Source: Chloroflexota bacterium
GTDB taxonomy: Bacteria; Chloroflexota; Dormibacteria; Dormibacterales; Dormibacteraceae
NCBI GenBank assembly: GCA_005880915.1
Contig: VBIW01000042.1
Span: 1-64,000, forward strand
Length of the DNA stretch: 64,000 nt
Direction of reading: 5' to 3'
Shown here: positions 51,574 through 61,084 of the stretch, in pieces
Numbering within the stretch: position 1 is the stretch's first letter
Layout of the letters: each line of letters starts with the position of its first letter
Program-made: the position numbers and the translations under genes
Notes under the pieces: generated by a model
Told to the model about the DNA's origin: nothing
Databases searched by the model: none
Seen by the model: the letters and a program-made list of their open reading frames with translations, nothing else

Positions 51574-52443
51574 GTGAAGACTGAAACCAGCGAACACCTC
51601 AAACCCCGCTCGCAATACGCGGATGATGCCGTCCAGCTTGCGATCGCGGGCAAATGGGACGAGGCGGTCAAGCTCAACAAATTCATCATCGAGAACTTCG
51701 GCGCCGACGAGGAAACGCAGAACCGCCTCGGCAAGGCGCTTTCCGAGCTCGGCAAGCTGAAAGAGGCAAAGGCCTCCTACGAGGTGGCGCTGAAGATCAA
51801 CCCGATGAACTCGATCGCCAAGAAGAACGCGGCGCGCATCAACGCGCTGCTGCACCAGAAAGAAGGCCTCAAGGTTGGTGGGACTCGTGTCGACCTGAAC
51901 CTCTTCGTCGAGGAGATGGGGAAGACCGTGATCACCACGGTCGATTCGCCGCCCAACGCGGACATCTGCTCCAAGGTTGCCGCCGGTGACGTGGCTGAAT
52001 TGAAGGTCGACGGGGACGCTCTGCTCGCTGAAACTTCGCGCGGGGTCAAGCTCGGAATGCTCGAAGCGAAGCTGGCTCGGCGTTTGATCAAGTTCATGCG
52101 GGGTGGCAATCGTTACCAGGCGGGCGTGACTTCATGTGACGGCAACACCGTGAAGCTGATCGTCCGCGAGACATACCAGGACCCGCACTTCGCAGGCAAG
52201 CCGAGCTTCCCGATGCGCCGCAAGCGCGAGGTGGAGTTTCGCCCCTATACCAAGGAAAGCCTCCTCAGTCGCAGCGCGCAAGTCTTCTCCGAGGACGAGG
52301 AAGAGGAAGAGACGCTGGTCGAAACGCCTGCCACCGACGACATGGAAGAAGGCATGCACGCAGTGGAGGAGGAAGGCGAGGCCCTCGACTTCTCAGAAGA
52401 TGCCGACGGCGACGCCGAGGAAGAGGATGAAGACGAAAGCTGA
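51574..52443 (+). CDS. TPR protein with unknown C-terminal domain and acidic tail
   Basis: A 289-residue soluble protein. Residues about 12-85 hold two tetratricopeptide-like repeats (AIAGKWDEAVKLNKFIIEN, LGKALSELGKLKEAKASYE, then ALKINPMNSIAKKNAARI). Residues about 95-215 form a mixed alpha/beta domain with DVAELKVDGDALL and RRLIKFMRGGNRYQAG, of unknown type. The tail from about 235 is almost all Glu/Asp (EDEEEEET, then EEDEDES). TPR units usually bind partner proteins; an acidic tail can bind basic proteins or nucleic-acid-binding proteins. GTG 51574 is preferred; TTG 51559 is another candidate. The neighbour hisZ starts 62 bases on and may be separate. Confidence 0.75.
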   Translation: MKTETSEHLKPRSQYADDAVQLAIAGKWDEAVKLNKFIIENFGADEETQNRLGKALSELGKLKEAKASYEVALKINPMNSIAKKNAARINALLHQKEGLKVGGTRVDLNLFVEEMGKTVITTVDSPPNADICSKVAAGDVAELKVDGDALLAETSRGVKLGMLEAKLARRLIKFMRGGNRYQAGVTSCDGNTVKLIVRETYQDPHFAGKPSFPMRRKREVEFRPYTKESLLSRSAQVFSEDEEEEETLVETPATDDMEEGMHAVEEEGEALDFSEDADGDAEEEDEDES

Positions 52444-52505
52444 GACGGTAGCGGCCGCGGCCCGGAGGTCTCTTCACCGAGGCTCTACCCGCTAGCCGTC
52501 CCTCG

Positions 52506-53774
52506 GTGACCCCCCAGCTGGGCGGCGTGCCCGGTTTCCGTGACCTCCTTCCCCTCGAGGCCGAGATCCTCCGCGAGGCCCAGGAGTCGTTGCTCGCCGA
52601 GATGCGCCGCTGGGGCTACCGCCATGTGATCACCCCGCTGGTCGAGAACATGGACGTCCTGGACCTCGGTCTGGGTGTCGAGCAGCGGCGGCGCCTCTTC
52701 AAGTTCGCCGACGGCCGCGGCGACATGGTGGCGCTGGTCGGCGAGCGGACGGTGCCGGTGGCCCGCCTCGTCGCCGGCAAGCTGCGCTCCGCGGCGCTTC
52801 CATTGAGGCTCTGCTACGCGGGCCCCGTCCTCTCCACGGACGAAGGCCGCTTCCAGCAGCGCCGCGAGACGTACCAGGTCGGTGCGGAGCTGGTCGGCGC
52901 GTCGGGCCCCGTCGCGGATGCCGAGGTGATCGCGCTCGCGGCCCGGTGCATGGAGGCGACCGGCATCCGGCGCTATCAGATCGACGTCGGCCACGCCGAA
53001 TTCTTCCACGGGATCATGGACGCAGTCCGCCTGCCCGATGAGGTGAAGGCCGGCGTCCGCGCCGCGCTCGCGGCCCGCGACTTCGTCACCCTGGAATCGC
53101 TTCTCGAAGGGACGCCGCTGAAGTCCGCCGAGCATGAGCTGCTGCTGCGCTTTCCGGCCCTGCGCGGCGGACGGGAGATCCTCGACGCGGCCGGAGGGCT
53201 CGTCCGCAACCGCCGCTCCGAGGCCGCGCTGGCGGAGCTCGCCCAGGTGCGCGACCTGCTGGTCTCGCATGGCATCGGCGACGTGGTCAACCTGGACCTC
53301 GGCGCAATCCGCGATTTCGACTACTACACGGGGGTGATCTTCGAGGGTTACGGGCCTGATTTCGGACGGCCGGTCGCCCAGGGTGGCCGCTACGACGCAC
53401 TGCTGGCGCGGTTCGGGCGTCCGGCACCAGCGACCGGTTTCATGATCCAGCTCGACCTGGTCTCGGAGATGCTCACGCGCGCGTCGCGTCCGCCCGCACT
53501 GAAGCCTGTGGATGCCGCGCTCGCGTGGACGGCGCCGGGATTGAACACCGCGCTTCGTCTCGGGTCGACTCTCCGCCTCTTTGGCATGCGGGCAGTCGTG
53601 GACACAGAATCCCGCACGCAGACCGAGGCGAAGCAGTGGTGGCGCGCGGTTGGCGCGGCGAACCTGGTCTACTGCCGGACCGACGCCGAGGTCTCATGGT
53701 CCTCGCCAGGCCGGCGGTCGAGGAACCTGCCGCCGGAGCAGGTCGCGGCGCGTCTCGCCGGAGGCGGTGCATGA
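52506..53774 (+). CDS. hisZ: ATP phosphoribosyltransferase regulatory subunit
   Basis: A 422-residue HisRS-like protein without tRNA-charging use. PGFRDLLPLEAEILREAQ is the class II N-terminus, and ERTVPVARLVAGKL and RRETYQVGAELVG are motif 2-like; DYYTGVIFEGYGPDFGRPVAQGGRYD is the typical HisZ histidine-site segment. It activates the short HisG and senses histidine. GTG 52506 opens the his operon; it overlaps hisG by four bases. The C-terminal anticodon-binding part of true HisRS is reduced, as expected. Confidence 0.93.
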   Translation: MTPQLGGVPGFRDLLPLEAEILREAQESLLAEMRRWGYRHVITPLVENMDVLDLGLGVEQRRRLFKFADGRGDMVALVGERTVPVARLVAGKLRSAALPLRLCYAGPVLSTDEGRFQQRRETYQVGAELVGASGPVADAEVIALAARCMEATGIRRYQIDVGHAEFFHGIMDAVRLPDEVKAGVRAALAARDFVTLESLLEGTPLKSAEHELLLRFPALRGGREILDAAGGLVRNRRSEAALAELAQVRDLLVSHGIGDVVNLDLGAIRDFDYYTGVIFEGYGPDFGRPVAQGGRYDALLARFGRPAPATGFMIQLDLVSEMLTRASRPPALKPVDAALAWTAPGLNTALRLGSTLRLFGMRAVVDTESRTQTEAKQWWRAVGAANLVYCRTDAEVSWSSPGRRSRNLPPEQVAARLAGGGA

Positions 53775-54421
53775 CGCGAGACGGGACGGTTTCCATTGCC
53801 ATCCCGACCGGCGTGCTCACCACCGGCGCCCTCGGATTGCTCACTAAGTCTGGCCTCACGCGAATGAGCGCCGAGGAGCTTGGCCGGCGACTCCTGGTCG
53901 ATCAGTCGAATGTTCGCGTGATCCTGGTCAGGCCCGCGGATGTGCCCGCTTACGTTGACCACGGGGCAGCCGACCTCGGGATCGTCGGCAAGGACATCCT
54001 CTGGGAATCACCCGGAGCGCATTACGAGCTGGTGGACCTGCGTTTCGGTGACTGCCGGCTCGTCCTAGCCGTGCCGAGCGCGTCAAAGCTCAATGGGCCC
54101 GAGACCTGGCCCCCAATGCTGCGAATCGCAACCAAGTACCCCCGCACGACATCCGCGTGGTTCGAGGCCCGCGGCCAGGCGGTCGAGGTGGTGAGGCTGC
54201 ACGGCTCGGTGGAGCTTGCTCCGCAGGTAGGGCTTGTCGACGGCATCGTCGACCTCACGGCGACGGGCCGGACGTTGCGCGAGAACCGGCTCCGCATCGC
54301 GGCGGAGCTGGGCGCCTCCACAGCTCGCCTGATCGCGAACCAGGCGAGCCTCAAGACGCGGACCGCTGCGGTGCAGTCGGTGGTGTCGAGGTTGAGGGAG
54401 GCTTCTGGCCTTGACCGTTAA
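53771..54421 (+). CDS. hisG: ATP phosphoribosyltransferase, short form
   Basis: A 216-residue catalytic subunit that joins ATP and PRPP, the first step of histidine synthesis. VSIAIPTGVL opens the first lobe, ADLGIVGKDILWE the central motif and DGIVDLTATGRTLRENRL the PRPP loop (E/D-TGxTLxxN). At 216 residues it lacks the C-terminal regulatory domain, so it needs HisZ, encoded directly before. ATG 53771 overlaps the hisZ stop as ATGA. The stop overlaps hisD by eleven bases. Confidence 0.96.
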   Translation: MTRDGTVSIAIPTGVLTTGALGLLTKSGLTRMSAEELGRRLLVDQSNVRVILVRPADVPAYVDHGAADLGIVGKDILWESPGAHYELVDLRFGDCRLVLAVPSASKLNGPETWPPMLRIATKYPRTTSAWFEARGQAVEVVRLHGSVELAPQVGLVDGIVDLTATGRTLRENRLRIAAELGASTARLIANQASLKTRTAAVQSVVSRLREASGLDR

Positions 54422-55682
54422 GAGGTTCGACGTTGGCTCCTGGCTGGACTCGCCGCTGTCCCGGAGGCGCATGGACCTGTCGCAGTTCGCCGGCGAGCGG
54501 GCAACGGTGGCCGAGATCTGCGCCCGCGTCCTGGCCGAGGGCGACGAGGCGCTGCGCGAGCTCGGCAAGCGGTTCGACGGATGGGCGCCGGAGACCGGCG
54601 ATTCGTTCGAAGTGCCGCGGCGCGAGCTGCCAGCCGCGGCGGAGCGATTGCCGGCGGCGGACCGCGCCGCGCTCGAGTTCGCGGCGCGGCGCATTCGCGA
54701 TTTTCACGAGCGCCAGGTCGAGACAGCGTCGGTGGGGTCGCCGGGGCTCAAGCTGCTGACGCGACCAGTCCGCCGCGCGGGCGTTTACGCGCCGGGCGGC
54801 CGGGCCGCCTACCCGTCCACAGTGCTGATGACCGTCATCCCCGCGCGGGTGGCGAAGGTCGAGGAGGTCGTGCTGGCCACGCCGCCGCGGCCGGACGGCA
54901 GCGTGCCGACGGCCATCCTCGCGGCCGCGCACGTCGCCGGCGTGGATGCGGTCTATCGGATCGGCGGAGCCCAGGCGATCGCCGCGCTCGCGTACGGCAC
55001 GGCGAGCATTCCGCGCGTCGATGTAGTCGCCGGTCCGGGCAACATCTACGTCACTCTGGCCAAGAAAGAGGTGTTCGGCTCGGTCGGCGTAGATGGCATC
55101 GCAGGTCCGACGGAGCTCGTCGTGGTGGCGGACGGCGCTGCACGCCCGGATTTCGTCGCCGCCGATCTCGCCGCCCAGCTGGAGCACGATCCCCTGGCTT
55201 GGGGCGTGCTGGTCACGGACTCTGCCCAGCTCGCCGATCGCGTCGAAGAAGAGCTCGAGAGCCTGCTCAGGGGACTGGAGCGGGCGGAGATCATCCGCCG
55301 GGCGAACTGCTGCCTGGTCGTGGCGGACGACATGGAGCAGGCGATCCACGTCGCCGACGACTTCGCGCCGGAGCACCTGCTGATCGTCGCCGCCGACGCC
55401 GACCGTCTCGCGGCACAGGTGCACAACGCCGGAGCCGTCTTCGTCGGGCCCTATGCCACCGTCCCTCTGGGCGACTACGCAGCAGGCCCGAATCACACGC
55501 TGCCAACGTCGGGCGCGGCCCGGTTTTCGTCCCCGCTCGGCGTCCACACATTCCTGAAGCGAATGAGCGTCTTGAGCCTCAACCGCGGCGACCTGGAGAC
55601 GCTCCGCGAGGCGAGCGTCCGGCTCGCGGAGATGGAGGGCCTGGGCGCGCACGCTCACGCAATAGAGGTGCGACTTGAGTAG
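54411..55682 (+). CDS. hisD: Histidinol dehydrogenase
   Basis: A 423-residue zinc- and NAD-dependent enzyme for the last two oxidations to histidine. RRAGVYAPGGRAAYPSTVLM is the NAD-side motif, RIGGAQAIAALAYGTASIP, VAGPGNIYVTLAKKEVFG and GPTELVVVADGAARPDFVAADLAAQLEHD carry the substrate and zinc residues (Gln, His), and APEHLLIVAAD the catalytic Glu/His. TTG 54411 inside hisG. The order G-D-B is usual; hisC, normally next, is missing from this operon. Confidence 0.97.
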   Translation: MTVKRFDVGSWLDSPLSRRRMDLSQFAGERATVAEICARVLAEGDEALRELGKRFDGWAPETGDSFEVPRRELPAAAERLPAADRAALEFAARRIRDFHERQVETASVGSPGLKLLTRPVRRAGVYAPGGRAAYPSTVLMTVIPARVAKVEEVVLATPPRPDGSVPTAILAAAHVAGVDAVYRIGGAQAIAALAYGTASIPRVDVVAGPGNIYVTLAKKEVFGSVGVDGIAGPTELVVVADGAARPDFVAADLAAQLEHDPLAWGVLVTDSAQLADRVEEELESLLRGLERAEIIRRANCCLVVADDMEQAIHVADDFAPEHLLIVAADADRLAAQVHNAGAVFVGPYATVPLGDYAAGPNHTLPTSGAARFSSPLGVHTFLKRMSVLSLNRGDLETLREASVRLAEMEGLGAHAHAIEVRLE

Positions 55683-56262
55683 TAGGAAAGGCCAGGTGAC
55701 CAGGAAGAGCAAGGAGACTCAGCTAAAGGCGAGAGTCGACCTCGACGGGCGCGGGCGCACTGACGTGTCGACCGGCCTTCCCTTCCTCGATCACATGTTG
55801 GAGCAGGTCGCGCGCTACGGAAGTTTCGACCTGAAGCTCAGCGGGGCGGGCGACCTGCACGTGGACCCTCATCACCTGGTCGAGGACGTGGGCATCGTCA
55901 TGGGCCAGGCGCTCTCACAGGCGCTGGGCGACCGCGATGGCATCGCACGTTTCGCGTCGGCGTACGCGCCGCTCGATGAATCGCTGGCGCGTGTCGTGAT
56001 CGATCTGGGCCGCAGGCCCTTCCTCTCCTACAACGTGCCTTTGCGCGGCCGCATCGGCACAGTCGAGGCCGAGGTGCTCGACGAGTTCTGGAAAGCCCTG
56101 TCGATCCACCTCGGAGCGACGATTCACGTCGACCTGATCCGGGGTCGCAACCGGCACCACATCGCGGAGGCCACGTTCAAGGCGCTGGGCCTGGCATTGC
56201 GGGACGCCATCGCGCCCGGCGGCCGGGCTGGGGTTCCGTCATCGAAGGGCCTGCTGGGTTGA
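55675..56262 (+). CDS. hisB: Imidazoleglycerol-phosphate dehydratase
   Basis: A 195-residue manganese enzyme. TGLPFLDHMLEQVARYG and LHVDPHHLVEDVGIVMGQA, RGRNRHHIAEATFKALGLAL supply the His/Glu metal ligands of both sites. It is the stand-alone dehydratase without a histidinol-phosphatase half. TTG 55675 overlaps hisD; GTG 55696, with AGGAAAGG just upstream, is an alternative start that would remove seven residues. A histidinol-phosphate phosphatase is not encoded in the operon. Confidence 0.95.
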   Translation: MSSRKGQVTRKSKETQLKARVDLDGRGRTDVSTGLPFLDHMLEQVARYGSFDLKLSGAGDLHVDPHHLVEDVGIVMGQALSQALGDRDGIARFASAYAPLDESLARVVIDLGRRPFLSYNVPLRGRIGTVEAEVLDEFWKALSIHLGATIHVDLIRGRNRHHIAEATFKALGLALRDAIAPGGRAGVPSSKGLLG

Positions 56263-56852
56263 TCGCGATCGTCGACTACGGCGTCGGCAACATCCGCTCC
56301 GTGGAGCGCGCGCTCGTCCACGTCGGTGCGGAGGCGCGCTTGACCGCCGATGCGGCCGAGCTGAAGCACGCTGATGGCATCGTCCTGCCCGGTGTCGGGG
56401 CGTTTGCGCCCGCGCTCGCCAAGCTGTCCGAACACGGCCTGGGTCGCGCGGTCGTGGACCTGGCGCGGCGGGGCAAGCCGGTGCTCGGCGTGTGCCTCGG
56501 CTATCAACTCATGTTCGAGTCGTCGTCGGAGCGTGGACTTCACGAAGGCCTCGGCCTGCTGCCCGGCCGCGTGGTCGAGGTCAGCAACAGCGAGCGCCTG
56601 CCGGTGATCGGTTGGTGCCGCACGACGCAGACCGCGCCTTCGCCGCTCTGGGAGGGCATCGCAGACCATTCCTATTTCTATTTCGTGCACTCGTTCACGC
56701 CTGACGCGGCAAGCGGTGCCATCGGCTGTTCCGACCACTCGCCGGCGGCGGCCGCCGCCAAGGAAAACGTGATGGGGACGCAGTTTCACCCCGAGAAGAG
56801 CGGCGCCGACGGCCTGCGTATATACGCGAATTTTCTCGCCCTGTGCGGGTGA
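56259..56852 (+). CDS. hisH: Imidazole glycerol phosphate synthase, glutamine amidotransferase subunit
   Basis: A 197-residue class I amidotransferase. IAIVDYGVGNIRSVERAL opens the domain; GVCLGYQLMFE holds the nucleophile Cys79; GTQFHPEKSG holds the catalytic His and Glu. It releases ammonia from glutamine for HisF. TTG start overlaps the hisB stop (TTGA). It is separated from hisF by 88 bases containing a pair of near-palindromic repeats, an unusual break inside the operon because HisH and HisF act as one complex. Confidence 0.95.
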   Translation: MIAIVDYGVGNIRSVERALVHVGAEARLTADAAELKHADGIVLPGVGAFAPALAKLSEHGLGRAVVDLARRGKPVLGVCLGYQLMFESSSERGLHEGLGLLPGRVVEVSNSERLPVIGWCRTTQTAPSPLWEGIADHSYFYFVHSFTPDAASGAIGCSDHSPAAAAAKENVMGTQFHPEKSGADGLRIYANFLALCG

Positions 56853-56859
56853 ATTCGGT

Positions 56860-56922
56860 GCGTTTGGCGCCTAACGCGCCCCTTGCATCGGGGCCTTGCG
56901 CGCGTTTGGCGCCTAACGCGCC
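56860..56922. repeat. Pair of near-palindromic repeats (copies 3 and 4)
   Basis: GCGTTTGGCGCCTAACGC occurs at 56860-56877 and again at 56901-56918, the reverse complement of the units at 44478 and 44520. Longer flanks GCGC match too. They fill the hisH-hisF gap. A stem of 8 bp could form in RNA; there is no T-tract. Confidence 0.85.
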
Positions 56923-56940
56923 TGTCACGTGGCGAGCCTG

Positions 56941-57698
<758 letters not shown>

Positions 57699-57702
<4 letters not shown>

Positions 57703-58001
57703 GTCCCGATTTCTCGAAAGGCGTGGTGCCGGCGGTGGTGCAGAACGCAGAGACCGGCAAGGTCCTGATGGTCGCGTACATGGACGAGGAGTCGTGGAAG
57801 AAGACGCGCGAGACGGGACAGGCGTGGTTTCACTCCCGCGAGCGCGGACTTTGGGAGAAGGGGGCCACCTCGGGCAACACCATGGAGGTCCTCGAAGTCC
57901 GACTCGACTGCGATCTCGACACGGTGCTGCTGCGGGTAAAGCCGGCCGGCCCGGCGTGCCACACAGGCGCCGAGTCGTGCTTCTTCAACTCGGCGGACTG
58001 A
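57699..58001 (+). CDS. hisI: Phosphoribosyl-AMP cyclohydrolase
   Basis: A 100-residue zinc enzyme of the third histidine step. [35 protein letters not shown] and [14 protein letters not shown], then [14 protein letters not shown] hold the Cys/Asp metal ligands. It is the monofunctional form without a HisE part. GTG 57699 overlaps the hisF stop (GTGA). It ends the his operon; the arg operon promoter starts three bases after its stop. Confidence 0.95.
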
Positions 58002-58003
58002 CC

Positions 58004-58035
58004 GCATGTTTATGCAGTTCACTGTATACTCATGC
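58004..58035. promoter_or_regulatory. ARG-box-like dyad over the argC promoter
   Basis: A 32-base imperfect dyad reads GCATG--TAT-CAGT, a 2-base centre, then ACTG-ATA--CATGC. It lies over the -10 box TATACT (58025-58030), with GTG 58040 nine bases further. Halves resemble TGCATA/TATGCA-type ArgR boxes. ArgR is encoded in the same operon, so self-repression by arginine is the natural model; binding is inferred. Confidence 0.55.
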
Positions 58036-58039
58036 GCTC

Positions 58040-59038
58040 GTGGCGACAAAGGTCAGGGTAGGGGTGGCCGGCGCAAACGGGTACGCGGGCATGACCGCTG
58101 TCCACCTGCTCGCGCGGCATCCGGGCGTGGAGCTGGCACAGCTCACCTCGCGCTCGTTCGCCGGTAAGCCCTACTCCGAGGTCTTTCCGCTCCTCGACCT
58201 GGCAGGCGAGTTCCTGGCCGAGCCTGCGCCCGATGGCCTCGATGTGATCTTCAGCTGCCTTCCGCACAACGTCGGGGCGGCGAAGGTCGGGGCATGGCTG
58301 GATTCCGGCATTCGCGTCATCGACATGAGCGCCGACTTCCGGCTGCACGACCAGTCGCTGTACCCAAAGTGGTACCGGCAGCCCCATCCCGCTCCGTCCC
58401 TGCTCGAGAAGGCGGTCTTCGGGCTTCCTGAGCTGCACGCGGCCGAGCTCGCTAAGGCTCAGCTCGTCGCGGTCCCAGGCTGCTATTCGACGGCTTCCAT
58501 CCTCGCCCTCGCACCCGCGGTCTCGGCGGGACTCGTCGGGTCGGATATCGTGGTCGACGCCAAGTCGGGCGTGAGCGGCGCCGGCCGGTCCGTCGGCCTT
58601 GGAACGCAGTTCAGCGAGGTGAACGAATCACTTCATGCGTACGCGATCGATGGGCACCGCCATCTGCCTGAGATCGTCCAGGAACTGAACGGTGCGACAG
58701 TCACGTTCGTGCCTCACCTCGTGCCGATGACGCGCGGCATTCTTGCCACCTGCTACTTCGACCTCAAAGGCTCGCCGGCTGAGCTCGAGGACGCTTATCG
58801 AGAGTTCTACGCCGGCCAGCCGTTCACGAAGGTGGTCGACAAGAGCCCGGCGACCAAGCTCGCGAGCCACTCCAACCTCTGCCTGGTCAACGTCGCGGCA
58901 CAGGGCCGCAAGGCGGTGGTGACGGCGGCTCTGGACAACCTGGTCAAGGGCGCGTCGGGCCAGGGCCTCGAGTGCTTCAACATCGCGTTCGGCTTCGACC
59001 GCACGACGGCGCTGGTGAGCCCGGTTCAATGGCCGTGA
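58040..59038 (+). CDS. argC: N-acetyl-gamma-glutamyl-phosphate reductase
   Basis: A 332-residue NADPH enzyme of arginine synthesis. [19 protein letters not shown] is the cofactor site, [17 protein letters not shown] holds the catalytic Cys148, and [12 protein letters not shown] and [12 protein letters not shown] are substrate motifs. GTG 58040 lies nine bases after TATACT, so the message is nearly leaderless; the frame further upstream has no conserved part. It overlaps argJ by ten bases and opens the arg operon C-J-B-D-R-G-H. Confidence 0.95.
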   Translation: MATKVRVGVAGANGYAGMTAVHLLARHPGVELAQLTSRSFAGKPYSEVFPLLDLAGEFLAEPAPDGLDVIFSCLPHNVGAAKVGAWLDSGIRVIDMSADFRLHDQSLYPKWYRQPHPAPSLLEKAVFGLPELHAAELAKAQLVAVPGCYSTASILALAPAVSAGLVGSDIVVDAKSGVSGAGRSVGLGTQFSEVNESLHAYAIDGHRHLPEIVQELNGATVTFVPHLVPMTRGILATCYFDLKGSPAELEDAYREFYAGQPFTKVVDKSPATKLASHSNLCLVNVAAQGRKAVVTAALDNLVKGASGQGLECFNIAFGFDRTTALVSPVQWP

Positions 59039-60246
59039 CGTACGCCCGAGGGTTTCGGGCCGGCACCGCCGCTTGTGGGATCAAGGCCTTCACCGCCGGC
59101 GCCTCGGCGATCCCCAGCGGCCAGAAGGACGACCTGTGCGTCATCCACTCCGCCTATCCCTGCGACACGGGCGGGGTGTTCACCACCAACAAGGTCAAGT
59201 CCGCCTCGGTGGTCATCGACCAGCTGCACCTCCAGCGCAACCGCGTGCAGGCTCTCACGATCAACTCCGGCAACGCGAACGCGTGCACTGGAGCCCAGGG
59301 TTTTCGCGACGCCCTGCTGATGGCGAAGCTATCCGCGGACCGGCTCGACCTCGACCCTGACCAGGTCCTGGTCAGTTCGACCGGTGTGATCGGCCGCTTT
59401 CTGCCCATGGGCGCGATCAAGTCGGGGATCGCCGAGGCGTGCGGCAAGCTGAGCGATGCCAAGGGCGTCGACGCCGCCCGCGCGATCATGACCACCGACA
59501 CGGTGCCGAAGACGGCGCAGCTCGACGTCGAGATCGGCGGGGCCAGGGTGCGGGTCGGCGGAATGTGCAAGGGCTCGGGGATGATCCACCCCAACATGGC
59601 GACCATGCTGGCCTACATCACGACCGATGCGGCGGTCGAACCCGGCTTGATGTCGACGTTCGTCAAGTCCATCGCCGACCGGAGCTTCAACCAGGTCACG
59701 GTCGACGGTGACAGCTCGACCAACGACAGCTTCCTGGTCCTTGCGAACGGGGCGGCAGGCAACGAGCCGATCAAGGCGGGAAGCGCCGAAGCCGAAGAGC
59801 TAAGGGCGGCGATGGAGCAGGTCGCCCGGGATCTTTCGCGCGCGATCGCAAGGGACGGTGAGGGCGCGACCAAGCTGATCACGGTCAAAGTCGAAGACGC
59901 CCTCTCCGACAATGACGCCCGCACGGCAGCTCGGGCCGTCGCCTCCTCGAGCCTGGTCAAGACAGCAGTCCACGGCGGCGATCCGAACTGGGGCCGCATC
60001 GTGTGCGCGCTCGGCTACAGTGGCGCCGAGCTTGCGCTCGACCGTCTGCACCTGACCGTCGGCGGACTTGTCGTGTTCGAGCGCGGAGCTGGAGTCGACG
60101 TCGACCTGGGGGCTGTCCGGCGGGCCTTTGAGCAGTCGGAAATTGAGATCGTGGCCACGCTCGGCCTCGGCAAGGGAAGGGCCGAGTCCTGGGGCTGCGA
60201 CCTATCGGAGGAGTACGTGCGAATCAACGCGGACTACACGACATGA
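59029..60246 (+). CDS. argJ: Glutamate N-acetyltransferase/amino-acid acetyltransferase
   Basis: A 405-residue self-cleaving enzyme that recycles the acetyl group from N-acetylornithine to glutamate. CKGSGMIHPNMATMLAYITT contains the conserved Ala-Thr cleavage site (the usual MIAPNMATML, here MIHPNMATML), NSGNANACTG is in the substrate region, and TVDGDSSTNDSF and VHGGDPNWGRI belong to the beta chain. Whether it is mono- or bifunctional (also making N-acetylglutamate from acetyl-CoA) is not visible; no argA gene is in the window. ATG 59029 in the argC end. Confidence 0.95.
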   Translation: MAVTYARGFRAGTAACGIKAFTAGASAIPSGQKDDLCVIHSAYPCDTGGVFTTNKVKSASVVIDQLHLQRNRVQALTINSGNANACTGAQGFRDALLMAKLSADRLDLDPDQVLVSSTGVIGRFLPMGAIKSGIAEACGKLSDAKGVDAARAIMTTDTVPKTAQLDVEIGGARVRVGGMCKGSGMIHPNMATMLAYITTDAAVEPGLMSTFVKSIADRSFNQVTVDGDSSTNDSFLVLANGAAGNEPIKAGSAEAEELRAAMEQVARDLSRAIARDGEGATKLITVKVEDALSDNDARTAARAVASSSLVKTAVHGGDPNWGRIVCALGYSGAELALDRLHLTVGGLVVFERGAGVDVDLGAVRRAFEQSEIEIVATLGLGKGRAESWGCDLSEEYVRINADYTT

Positions 60247-61079
60247 CGTTGACCGTGGAGGAGCGCGCCAAGGTCCTCGTCGAGGCGCTGCCTTACATCA
60301 AGCGTTTCCACGGCCAGATCGTCGTGATCAAGGTCGGGGGAAACGCGATCGACCATGCCCGCGACGAGACGCTGCTAGACGTCGTGCTTCTGCGCTACGT
60401 CGGCATGCAGCCGGTCTTGATTCACGGCGGTGGGCCCGAGATCAGCGCGATGAGTGAGCGACTCGGCCTCAAGCCCGAGTTCCGCAACGGCCTGCGGGTC
60501 ACGGACGAGAGGACGATGGAGGTCGCGAAGATGGTGCTGACCGGCAAGGTCGGTCCGGACCTGGTCGCGGCGATTCACCGGCTCGGTGGTCAGGCCGTCG
60601 GCATGAGCGGCGAGGACGGGCCGACGATCATTGCCGAACCGCTCGACGAGTCGATGGGATTCGTCGGCAAGGTGACCCAGGTCAACAAGGAGCCCATCAC
60701 CGCCCTGCTCTCGCGCGGCTACATCCCGGTCATCGCATCGATCGGCCTTGGCTATGACGGCCACGCGTACAACATCAACGCCGACACCGTCGCCGCAGAG
60801 ATCGCGGTTGCGCTCAAGGCGGCCAAGGTGATCCTCCTCACGGACGTGCCTGGTGTTCAGGGCGTGGACGGTCAGGTGGTCGCCGTCCTGTCGAAGGAGG
60901 ACGCCCGTCAGCGCATCGAGAAAGGCGAGGTGACCGGAGGGATGATTCCCAAGCTCGAGGCGTGCCTCCGCGCGCTCGACGGCGTGCCCCTCGCACATAT
61001 CGTCGACGGGCGCACCAAGCACGCGCTGCTCCTCGAGCTGTTCACCGAGGCGGGGATCGGCACCATGGTCACGCCTTGA
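60243..61079 (+). CDS. argB: Acetylglutamate kinase
   Basis: A 278-residue amino acid kinase. VIKVGGNAIDHARDETLLDV is the ATP side (Lys and Gly-Gly), LIHGGGPEISAMSERLG the substrate loop, FRNGLRVTDERTMEVAKMVL the substrate pocket and LLTDVPGVQGVDGQVV the nucleotide end. It phosphorylates N-acetylglutamate. The N-terminal helix LTVEERAKVLVEALPYI resembles the mobile helix of arginine-sensitive (hexameric) kinases, so feedback by arginine is likely. ATG overlaps the argJ stop. Confidence 0.96.
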   Translation: MTLTVEERAKVLVEALPYIKRFHGQIVVIKVGGNAIDHARDETLLDVVLLRYVGMQPVLIHGGGPEISAMSERLGLKPEFRNGLRVTDERTMEVAKMVLTGKVGPDLVAAIHRLGGQAVGMSGEDGPTIIAEPLDESMGFVGKVTQVNKEPITALLSRGYIPVIASIGLGYDGHAYNINADTVAAEIAVALKAAKVILLTDVPGVQGVDGQVVAVLSKEDARQRIEKGEVTGGMIPKLEACLRALDGVPLAHIVDGRTKHALLLELFTEAGIGTMVTP

Positions 61080-61084
61080 GATCG

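Noticed and set aside
54351-55712. 453-residue frame opposite hisD
   Set aside because: Antisense shadow produced by GC-rich codon use; hisD has complete catalytic motifs on the other strand.
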